Shown here: one piece after another, positions 24,371 through 30,969 of the stretch
Position numbering within the stretch: position 1 is the first letter of the stretch
Layout of the letters: every line of letters begins with the position of its first letter
NCBI GenBank assembly: GCA_963579025.1
Contig: CAUZFZ010000134.1
Span: 1 to 30,969 of the forward strand
Length of the DNA stretch: 30,969 nucleotides
Source: CAUZFZ01 sp963579025
GTDB lineage: Bacteria; Planctomycetota; Planctomycetia; Planctomycetales; Planctomycetaceae
Direction of reading: 5' to 3'
Program-made: the position numbers and the translations under genes
Notes under the pieces: model-generated
Seen by the model: only the letters and a program-made list of their open reading frames with translations
Database searches by the model: none
What the model was told of the DNA's origin: nothing

Positions 24371-25801
24371 TCAGTTGATTTCGACGGGCTGTGACGAGAT
24401 CACGATTGCGTGCTCGCCGCCTTGGAATTCGTATTGGTCGGGGTTGACGTTGTACTGGTCGGATTCGGGTTCGTGGACGGCGACCAGCAGGGCATTGTGC
24501 TCACGCTTCAAATGCACGAACAGGTCCATCACATCCTTACCCAGCCAGGCGTCGGGGATCGCAACGCTGTAGAACTGCGACCCGCGTTCGTGTGTCAGCA
24601 GTTCACTGAAGATTCCAATCAGTCCACGATTGAGCGCGGCGTGTGCCAGTAGAAATCCGCTGTGCTCGCCCGTGACCACGTAATCGTTAACTCGGCCCAT
24701 TTCCAGATGCGCACCGTGCTCGGGATTGATCAACTCGGCGCATGTGTAGACGTTGGGGTTAAGGCGTTCGGCCGTGAGGGCCGCAAGGATCGTCCGTGCG
24801 TCGGCGTCCTGAGCGGAACGCTTTCCATTGGCGTCCGACACAATGATACACGTCTTCGCCCGCGTGATCCCGGCTTTCGTTAACGCGGACACTTTCGTGA
24901 AATCATCGTTCAGGAACTGAACTTTGTTTCGTAGAGATTCGTTCTGAAACTCGAGCTGTCCGTCTATCTTATCAACCACCACGATCGGTACAGGACTGCG
25001 ACCGTTGGCTACCTGGTACTCGCGGACAATGATTTCCGCCTTGCGGTTCCAGCCGCAGATGACGACGTGGTCACTGAATTCTTCCCATTGCACAGTACGG
25101 CCCTCCATTCTTAGACGATCGACCATGAATGCCGAGATGGTTCCCGTGAACATGGCGAAGACGCTCATGCCCATAAACATCACGCTGACTGTCAACACGT
25201 GACCAGCCAGCGTCTTCGGCGGGCCGGGAATCGGTTCGCCCGCAACCATTGTGTAAATGCTGAACCACAACGCTTCGCCGAACGTGTCGACGTCTGCGTT
25301 GTCGTGTTCGATTGTCAGCACGGCTCCTGTGGCGAACAGGACAGTCAGCATGATCAGGCCGAGAACCATGGCGAACTCGATGGCTCCTCGGCGGAAGACA
25401 TACGGAAAACTGCTGGCATGACGATTAAAGATGCCCAGAAGACGCAGAATGCGCAGCAGTCGCAGCAATCGAAACACGCGGGCAAACCGCAGTGAGCGGA
25501 ACAGAGGCAGGACTGCGATGATGTCCAGCAGGTATTCGCGAAAGAATCGCCACCGGGGGCGTCCGACGAATCGCAGCAGCAGCTCCATCGCAAACACGCA
25601 GGTGATCGCATAGTTGACTTCGATCAGGATCCCGCGAGTTGGTGTGTCCGGCAACGAGAGTTCGAGGAACGTCAAAGCGACAGAGGCAACAATTAGACCG
25701 CCTATGGTCAGATCGGTACCAGTGTGATCGAAAAAGTGCTGCAACGATCTCTGCCACGGCCGCCATTGCGGCGATTCGCGGGCATCCATCGAACCATTCA
25801 T
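24371..25801 (-). CDS. Six-TM voltage-sensor-type cation channel with RCK domain and atypical pore
   Basis: A 476-residue membrane protein. The ATG at 25801 has GGGAGG six bases upstream and is preferred over the ATG at 25834. Segments S1-S4 lie at about residues 31-125. S4 is strongly basic with Arg every third residue (RFARVFRLLRLLRILRLLG). S5 is at about 139-163, the pore at 172-190 and S6 at 201-228. The pore reads ALWFSIYTMVAGEPIPGPP, where potassium channels have T-V-G-Y-G-D, so ion selectivity cannot be assumed. After S6 comes an RCK/TrkA-N-like domain beginning SDHVVICGWNRKAEIIV (about 243-259), with a divergent glycine motif, then a second regulatory domain. This arrangement suggests a ligand-gated channel. 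The HigA-like gene follows after 19 bases. Confidence 0.85.
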   Translation of the reverse strand: MNGSMDARESPQWRPWQRSLQHFFDHTGTDLTIGGLIVASVALTFLELSLPDTPTRGILIEVNYAITCVFAMELLLRFVGRPRWRFFREYLLDIIAVLPLFRSLRFARVFRLLRLLRILRLLGIFNRHASSFPYVFRRGAIEFAMVLGLIMLTVLFATGAVLTIEHDNADVDTFGEALWFSIYTMVAGEPIPGPPKTLAGHVLTVSVMFMGMSVFAMFTGTISAFMVDRLRMEGRTVQWEEFSDHVVICGWNRKAEIIVREYQVANGRSPVPIVVVDKIDGQLEFQNESLRNKVQFLNDDFTKVSALTKAGITRAKTCIIVSDANGKRSAQDADARTILAALTAERLNPNVYTCAELINPEHGAHLEMGRVNDYVVTGEHSGFLLAHAALNRGLIGIFSELLTHERGSQFYSVAIPDAWLGKDVMDLFVHLKREHNALLVAVHEPESDQYNVNPDQYEFQGGEHAIVISSQPVEIN

Positions 25802-25993
25802 TGACGGCCTCCCACAAGAGGCATCTGGCTTCACGCGTCTCCAGACTCGTGTCGGGAAACGGCCGAATCGCGATCACGCTGCATAATCATGTTGTGTGTC
25901 TTAGAATGCAGGTGACAGCAACGGAACGCCATGACGCCGTACTGGCTCACTCTTGCCAGCATCGGGAACCGGCATCACTGCCTTTGAGAACCC

Positions 25994-27262
25994 ATGTCTG
26001 AATCCGAAGAAACGGCACAGAACTTCACGCTGAACTCGATCGACGAGGCTCTGGAAGCCATTCGCACCGCCGGCATGGTGATCGTCGTGGACGACGCCGA
26101 CCGCGAGAACGAGGGCGATCTGATCTGTGCGGCAGAGATGATCAGCCCGGAAGCCGTGTCATTTATGCTGCGTCACGGGGCTGGCGTTCTATGCGTACCA
26201 GTCACGGGAGAAACGGCCGACCAGCTCCACCTGACGCCGATCGTGGACAGCTCCGCCAATGAAACACCGTTCCGCACCAATTTTCTGACTCCAGTTGATC
26301 ACGTCGACGCCGGTACTGGCGTCAGTGCCGACAATCGAGCCATCACGATTCATGCGCTGGCCGACCCCAATATTTCGCACCGTGACTTTGTGAAACCGGG
26401 CCACATCCAGACTCTGCGAGCCAAAGAAGGTGGCGTGCTCCGTCGCGCTGGTCATACCGAAGCCACCATCGACCTGATGCGCATGGCCGGTCTGCAACCG
26501 GTAGGCGTGCTGATAGAAATCCTGAGTCAGAAATCGTCGGGTATGGCGGACCGTCAGGAACTGCATGAGCTGGCCGACCAGTTCAACATCCCGATCATCA
26601 CGATCGAGCAGATCATTCGATACCGTCGTCTGCGCGAACGTCTTGTGCGGCGTGAAGCGGAAGTCGAGATTGAAACCGCGAACTACGGATGCCCCAGGTT
26701 CATTGCCTACGGAGTCGAGCACGAGGAACAGGAACCTCTGGCCATTGTGTGGGGCGACCTGAAGTCGGTCGAAGCGCCACTCATCCGCATGCACTCGTCG
26801 TGCTTCACTGGCGACATCCTCAGTTCACTGCGATGCGACTGCGGCGACCAGCTTCATATGGCGATTGAGATGATCGTCCGCGAAGGCGCTGGAGCGGTCG
26901 TCTATCTGCCGCAGGAAGGGCGTGGCATCGGCCTGACGTCGAAGCTCAAAGCCTATCAGCTCCAGGACGAGGGCTATGACACGGTCGAGGCCAACCACAA
27001 ACTGGGATTCAAGGCCGACCACCGCGACTACATGATCGGTCTGCAGATTCTCAAGGACCTGGGGCTGTCGCGAATTCGTATCCTGACGAACAACCCCAAG
27101 AAGACGGAGTCGTTCGAACAGGCCTGGGACCTGAAGGTCGAAGAGCAGGTGCCGATCATCGCGCCGGCACATCAGCACCGTGCACATTACATGGCGACGA
27201 AGCGAGACAAGATGGGCCATGTGCTGCCGCAGGATGTCCCGGCGACTGGCACGGAATCGTAG
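25994..27262 (+). CDS. ribBA: Bifunctional DHBP synthase / GTP cyclohydrolase II
   Basis: A 422-residue cytoplasmic enzyme for the first committed steps of both branches of riboflavin synthesis. The N-terminal DHBP synthase half (about 13-210) makes 3,4-dihydroxy-2-butanone 4-phosphate from ribulose 5-phosphate and carries DDADRENEGD (33-42) and RRAGHTEA (about 150-157). The C-terminal GTP cyclohydrolase II half (about 225-400) has zinc ligands C270, C281 and C283 in CFTGDILSSLRCDCG, the catalytic PQEGRGIGL, and DTVEANHKLGF. All key residues appear intact. No FMN riboswitch-like element is visible in the 190 bases upstream, and no other rib genes are adjacent. A methyltransferase gene starts two bases after the stop. 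Confidence 0.95.
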   Translation: MSESEETAQNFTLNSIDEALEAIRTAGMVIVVDDADRENEGDLICAAEMISPEAVSFMLRHGAGVLCVPVTGETADQLHLTPIVDSSANETPFRTNFLTPVDHVDAGTGVSADNRAITIHALADPNISHRDFVKPGHIQTLRAKEGGVLRRAGHTEATIDLMRMAGLQPVGVLIEILSQKSSGMADRQELHELADQFNIPIITIEQIIRYRRLRERLVRREAEVEIETANYGCPRFIAYGVEHEEQEPLAIVWGDLKSVEAPLIRMHSSCFTGDILSSLRCDCGDQLHMAIEMIVREGAGAVVYLPQEGRGIGLTSKLKAYQLQDEGYDTVEANHKLGFKADHRDYMIGLQILKDLGLSRIRILTNNPKKTESFEQAWDLKVEEQVPIIAPAHQHRAHYMATKRDKMGHVLPQDVPATGTES

Positions 27263-27264
27263 AA

Positions 27265-28203
27265 GTGAATCGTCTGCCTGACGCGCTCATCTGCCCGAAC
27301 TGCTCGCAGCCACTGCGGTCGAACGAGCAGCAGGTCAATTGCACGAGTTGCCCGGCCGAATGGCCGATCGTCGACGGTATTGTTCGCTTCGTCGCCCAGG
27401 AACACCTTGCCAGCTTCGGGCTGCAATGGAATCGCTATGAAGTGGCGCACGACGACGAGGACCGCGCCACGTTCGTCGCCAAGACGGGCGTTCCATTAGC
27501 CGAGCTTGCGGGCCTGCGTGTCCTGGACGCCGGTTGTGGTGGCGGTCGCTACTGCAAAGTCGCCGCCGAAGCCGGCGCGACAGTCGCAGGTGCCGATCAC
27601 ACGACAGCCGTCGAGAAGGCATCGTCGTTGTGCGGCCATCTGGAAAACGTGAAGCTCGTCCAGGGAGACCTGAAGCAACTGCCATTCGAGCCCGCGTCGT
27701 TTGATTTCGTCTTTTCGATCGGAGTCATGCACCACGATCGTGACACGCGAGCGGTCTTCGACTCCGTCGCGAAAATGGTTCGCCCCGGGGGCCGCATGGC
27801 CGTCTGGCTTTACCGACGCAACACGGGACCTCAGGAATTCACTAATTCCCTGTTGCGACGCCGCACAACGCGGATGTCAGCCGAACGACTGGAACCGTGG
27901 TGCCGTCTGGGTGCATTCGCCGGTGGGATTCCGCTGGTGAAGCAAACGCTGAGTAAGGTCGTGAACTTCAGCACGCATCCCGTCCGGGAAAACCGCATCT
28001 GCGACACATTCGACTGGTACGCTCCCGAGTTTCAGCATCACCACACGACCGACGAGCTGTGCACATGGTTTCGCGAAGCGCGCTTTGAGAACCTGCAGGT
28101 TCTGCCGCCAGAAAAGACTGGCGGTCTATACCGCTGGGCGTGGCGGAACAACCTGATCATCGGCAGCGGCGTCAACGTACAGGGCACGCGAGCCAGAACG
28201 TAA
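27265..28203 (+). CDS. Class I SAM methyltransferase with N-terminal zinc ribbon
   Basis: A 312-residue protein. A Trm112-like zinc ribbon opens the chain, with C10, C13, C26 and C29 (ICPNCSQPL and NCTSCPAEWPIVDGIVRF). The class I methyltransferase core has motif I VLDAGCGGGRY (about 86-96), the acidic end of strand 2 in AGADHT, QGDLKQLPFEPASFDFVFS for motifs II-III, and a C-terminal Trp/Tyr-rich helical region. The substrate is unknown. The W-P-I-V-D-G-I-V segment after the ribbon is common in such fusions. The start is GTG at 27265, two bases after the ribBA stop, so translation is probably coupled. A functional link with riboflavin synthesis is not implied. Confidence 0.85.
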   Translation: MNRLPDALICPNCSQPLRSNEQQVNCTSCPAEWPIVDGIVRFVAQEHLASFGLQWNRYEVAHDDEDRATFVAKTGVPLAELAGLRVLDAGCGGGRYCKVAAEAGATVAGADHTTAVEKASSLCGHLENVKLVQGDLKQLPFEPASFDFVFSIGVMHHDRDTRAVFDSVAKMVRPGGRMAVWLYRRNTGPQEFTNSLLRRRTTRMSAERLEPWCRLGAFAGGIPLVKQTLSKVVNFSTHPVRENRICDTFDWYAPEFQHHHTTDELCTWFREARFENLQVLPPEKTGGLYRWAWRNNLIIGSGVNVQGTRART

Positions 28204-28247
28204 CCTCGCCACATGCGATCGGTCGCAGTCGGCGAAGCTGCGTCTGT

Positions 28248-30410
28248 TTACTGCAGCAGTGTGCCGCCATTCTTTTTCAGGTGCATCTCCCAGCGTTGCA
28301 ACGAAACCTTGCGCTGGTTCTCCTGGTTCAGTGGACGGTAATCGTAGCGCTGGCCATTCGTCAGCCGAAAGATGTGCTGAAACGCGAGCTGCCGGATGAC
28401 CACACTGTCGTGACTGAGCCAGTCAACAAGGATCCGTGATTTCGCCTGATTCCGGGCGTCATCGTCTCCGTAGCCCCACAACAGCCGGTAGATCGCATCG
28501 ACTTCATCGGGCGGAAAGGACTTCTGCAGTTCACTCTTAAGAATCCTGGCATTCTGTTTGTCGCGTGGCACCCATTGCCGCAGCCCGGTAATTGCCGCCG
28601 CGCGTGATTCCTCAAAGTCTGTTCTCGCCAGTGCCTGAACCAGTTCGCTCGACAGCTCTGAAACGGCCAGACACTTCACCGCCAGCTCCGACATTGACGG
28701 AACCGTCGACAGCACGATCCCCGGAATGCTTTGGTGAATCGGATAATCCGGGTCAATCTCATTCCGGAACTTAGCTGCAGACCGTCGCACGGCTGTCGAA
28801 GGACCGCGACCGTCGGGATCGAGCCACACCGGTGTCGTTAACAATGGCGACTGGCTGAGCGACTTGACGTTCTCGGCCCGTTCCTTCGGAGAGAGTTGAT
28901 ACCACGCCGGACTGAGCAGACTCTGGTTGCCCGAGACGACACCAGTAAACTCGGCGCGTCCCTTAATGACGTACAGATTTCCGGCGTACGGTTGATCGGG
29001 GCCAATCTCGTAACCAATGGGCTCCGAGGGGACAATCTCGATTCCGCACAGCGAATCACCGGATGGCAGTGTGAGCTGACAGGGTTCCGCGGCAAGTAGC
29101 ACGCCGATCGCTATTGGGTCAGAACCACCATCTGGATCCTCGCGTTCGAACGTGAATCGACCTCGCAGCAGCGCGAGCTGAATCGCCTGCTCTGCTGAAG
29201 CACCGATCACCTGCAGAGCCGATCCGCCGTGCAGCGTGATCGTCATGCGAAGTTCGTCGATTCGCAGGATGGCGGAAAACGGTTCCGGAGCGGCGACGCG
29301 ATCACCGATGCGCAGCGTTGCTCGATACGGCATGCTCTGCCAGCCCATGTCGTCGCGGCGTAACAGGATGCTGTCCCGTGTGGAGTACAGCACCTCTGGA
29401 ATCTCCGCAGTCTGTACCGTCACTGTCGTGTCGCCGGACTCGGTAGTAGTTGTCGGCGGATTCGTTGACGTCCCAGTGGCTGGCGGATCAGTAGCAACCG
29501 TGGCAGTGGGCGGTACGGCGCCGGGAGTCTCCGCCGGTGTCGTGGTGGCAACCACAGGCGAATCTGGATTCTCGGTTTCGGTCGGCGTGCCGGGATTCAC
29601 CGGGTCTGGTTCCGGGAGAGCGACAGCCGGCGGCGAAGCTGGAGTTATCGTCGCGATTCCCGTCGGAGTTTCCGCGGGATCCGGCGTGCTCCCTGGTACG
29701 CCTGGATCAATTCCGGTTTCTGGCGTGGGCGAACCCGCCGGACCGATCGGACGAAACGGATCGGCCTGAGCGACCACATCACCGAGTGGTGGTTCCAATT
29801 CCGGTTCCGAGAATGTTCTGTCACGCAGAATCGTCGCCAGCCAGGTTCCCCCCACAACCACGGCTATGATAATGGGGCCGAATCGCTGCCACGCCGGGGC
29901 CGGACGTAGATAGTCGGGCAGGTGACTCGTTTCCGGTCTGGCAGGGCGTGTGACCGGCGCGATCTCGTCGTCCGGCGCCGGCGTTTCCCCGGAATCCTCA
30001 AGGTCCGATTCGATCTTCCCTGCCGATTCGGATCCCAGCGCGTACATCCGCTCGCGTGTACTCGCCGGGACGTCCACAGGCTCACCCAGTACCAGTGTTA
30101 GAATCTGGTGGCTGGCTGCGACCTCGGCCAGATGCACGTCTGAATCCAGACAGATCTTCTCGACATCGGCGACCGCCTCGGGCGGCAGTGTGTTGTCGAG
30201 ATACTCGGCCACCGAATTTGGATCGACGCCACTTTCCGGCCCCGCAAGCTCGGGAGCCGTCAATCGACGTCGCCGCATGACCTCACGGATGCGACTGACC
30301 AGCGACGAGGCATAGCCGCTCTCGGCAATCTTCTCACCGATCTCTTTCGTCTGCGGTGCCTCGAGAATGTCATCCAGATACGCGAGCAGAGTGCGAAGAG
30401 TCAGTCGCAT
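28248..30410 (-). CDS. Membrane-anchored FecR-like protein with Pro/Thr-rich stalk
   Basis: A 720-residue protein with distinct parts. Residues 1-160 are a helical cytoplasmic domain (VAEYLDNTLPPEAVADVEKI, HQILTLVLGEPVDVP) of a type conserved in planctomycetes and resembling anti-sigma N-domains. Residues about 177-194 (FGPIIIAVVVGGTWLATI) form one membrane segment. Residues about 205-335 are a Pro/Thr/Ala-rich low-complexity stalk. Residues about 340-450 are FecR-like (LRIGDRVAAPEPFSAILRID, LHGGSALQVI). The remaining 270 residues are helical and may be HEAT-like. An anti-sigma or signalling role is suggested by the layout, but no sigma gene is adjacent. I see no good ribosome site before the ATG at 30410. 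Confidence 0.8.
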   Translation of the reverse strand: MRLTLRTLLAYLDDILEAPQTKEIGEKIAESGYASSLVSRIREVMRRRRLTAPELAGPESGVDPNSVAEYLDNTLPPEAVADVEKICLDSDVHLAEVAASHQILTLVLGEPVDVPASTRERMYALGSESAGKIESDLEDSGETPAPDDEIAPVTRPARPETSHLPDYLRPAPAWQRFGPIIIAVVVGGTWLATILRDRTFSEPELEPPLGDVVAQADPFRPIGPAGSPTPETGIDPGVPGSTPDPAETPTGIATITPASPPAVALPEPDPVNPGTPTETENPDSPVVATTTPAETPGAVPPTATVATDPPATGTSTNPPTTTTESGDTTVTVQTAEIPEVLYSTRDSILLRRDDMGWQSMPYRATLRIGDRVAAPEPFSAILRIDELRMTITLHGGSALQVIGASAEQAIQLALLRGRFTFEREDPDGGSDPIAIGVLLAAEPCQLTLPSGDSLCGIEIVPSEPIGYEIGPDQPYAGNLYVIKGRAEFTGVVSGNQSLLSPAWYQLSPKERAENVKSLSQSPLLTTPVWLDPDGRGPSTAVRRSAAKFRNEIDPDYPIHQSIPGIVLSTVPSMSELAVKCLAVSELSSELVQALARTDFEESRAAAITGLRQWVPRDKQNARILKSELQKSFPPDEVDAIYRLLWGYGDDDARNQAKSRILVDWLSHDSVVIRQLAFQHIFRLTNGQRYDYRPLNQENQRKVSLQRWEMHLKKNGGTLLQ

Positions 30411-30838
30411 GGCAATACCACAGGTTTGGATTCAATTGGAATTGAGTCGTTTGAAGACCGTTACTTAAGAAGTAGTGGGAATCGGTCGCCGCGTCCGTAC
30501 GACTTTCCCGGACATTCCATGAGAATCCCCGAAATCACATGTGGCTGATTCGCGGCAAGAAAGGACGTGTTGTTCAGAAACTGGCGATCCACTAGTCACA
30601 TCAATCCAAGAACCACTACCCCAATGCAGCGGAGAAACGTCAGAACCCACCAGGGGTTGTACCAGCTGTCGGCTGTCCAAAAGACCTATGCAACTTTCGT
30701 GTCGTGATGCGCAAAGTTACTGTGAAGCGAGCGCAGTATGGATTCGGCGCTCGCATTTTCATGTCGTCGAAGATTCTCGTGTTTCGGTCAATCCGAGGCA
30801 GCGGTTGACTGAATGTTCTCTCGTTCGGAGACAGACCC
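30411..30838. other. Intergenic region without recognisable genes
   Basis: About 430 bases with only short, poorly coding frames on both strands. It probably contains the promoter of the FecR-like gene. GATTCAATTGGAATTGAGTC near 30430-30450 is a partial dyad around CAATTG that might be an operator, but this is weak. No RNA gene or repeat is evident. Confidence 0.4.
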
Positions 30839-30969
30839 ATGGTGCAGGGCCAGCGCACACTAACTCCGTTGTGGGACAAGGACTTGGAGCAGGAAGTTGT
30901 CGTTCCATCCGCAATGCCGGCGCTTCATGGCAATGCTTTCTTTGCCGGGATGCTGCTTCAGGAGCGATA
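30839..30969 (+). CDS. Possible 5' end of a gene truncated by the window edge
   Basis: An ATG at 30839, with GGAG about eight bases upstream, opens a frame without stops to the window end (about 43 codons). The peptide has a protein-like composition, for example LTPLWDKDLEQEVVVPSAMP and HGNAFFAGMLLQER. No family is recognised from such a short piece. It could be a real gene continuing to the right or a chance frame. Confidence 0.4.
   Translation, partial: MVQGQRTLTPLWDKDLEQEVVVPSAMPALHGNAFFAGMLLQER

Noticed and set aside
25802..25993. FMN riboswitch upstream of ribBA
   Set aside because: I looked for the conserved RFN-element segments and found none.
30640..30879. 79-codon minus-strand frame near the right edge
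   Set aside because: Low-complexity, Arg/Thr-rich translation without motifs or ribosome site. It overlaps the more plausible truncated plus-strand frame.
1..30969. tRNA genes, rRNA, CRISPR arrays, insertion sequences
   Set aside because: No cloverleaf-like sequence, regularly spaced repeat-spacer array or transposase-like reading frame was seen in any gap.

Overview
The window looks like chromosomal DNA of a member of the Planctomycetota. The evidence is the gene set: a DUF1501 protein with a twin-arginine leader, a giant secreted haem-c / LamG / propeller protein of the Pirellula/Verrucomicrobium type, a LarA-like (DUF2088) protein, a FecR-like protein with a Pro/Thr-rich stalk, GTG starts, few strong Shine-Dalgarno sites, and palindromic intergenic repeats between convergent genes. 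Which order it belongs to cannot be told from the sequence. I see no tRNA, rRNA, CRISPR array, transposase or prophage. The DNA looks like core and lineage-specific genes in short operons rather than an island.

Layout. 1-290 is a repeat-rich gap. 291-2197 (minus) is cheW followed by a TPR-bearing cheR. 2308-3759 (plus) is the DUF1501 protein, which meets a small DUF420-like membrane protein (minus, 3884-4372) across a large inverted repeat. 4622-7117 (plus) holds a SET-domain protein and a GT-C-like membrane protein. 7139-7675 (minus) is a MogA/MoaB-type molybdopterin enzyme. 7865-11755 (plus) is the 1296-residue haem protein. It ends at another palindromic element, facing the LarA-like gene (minus, 11910-13145). 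13278-14857 (plus) is a small membrane protein, an ECF sigma factor and a PspA-like protein.

15268-22658 is a long minus-strand run. Read in its own 5'->3' direction it has a Cys-rich secreted protein, a PHP-type metallohydrolase, a SUKH-like plus ankyrin gene broken by a frameshift, a possible small coupled ORF, a polytopic membrane protein and a secreted protein of unknown function. 23056-23964 (plus) is a stand-alone DUF58 protein. 24046-25801 (minus) is a six-TM channel with an RCK domain and an unusual pore sequence, followed by an orphan HigA-type regulator. 25994-28203 (plus) is ribBA plus a zinc-ribbon methyltransferase. 28248-30410 (minus) is the FecR-like membrane protein. A possible truncated ORF runs off the right edge.

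The observations most worth a second look are: (a) the frameshift at a four-base homopolymer that splits what reads as one SUKH-like-ankyrin protein; (b) the channel whose selectivity filter reads TMVAGEP instead of TVGYGD; (c) the orphan HigA behind that channel; (d) the LarA-like protein that seems to lack the cofactor-tethering lysine and nickel-binding histidine; and (e) several families of palindromic repeats, three of them between convergent gene ends. I do not see a clear multi-gene defence or biosynthetic system.
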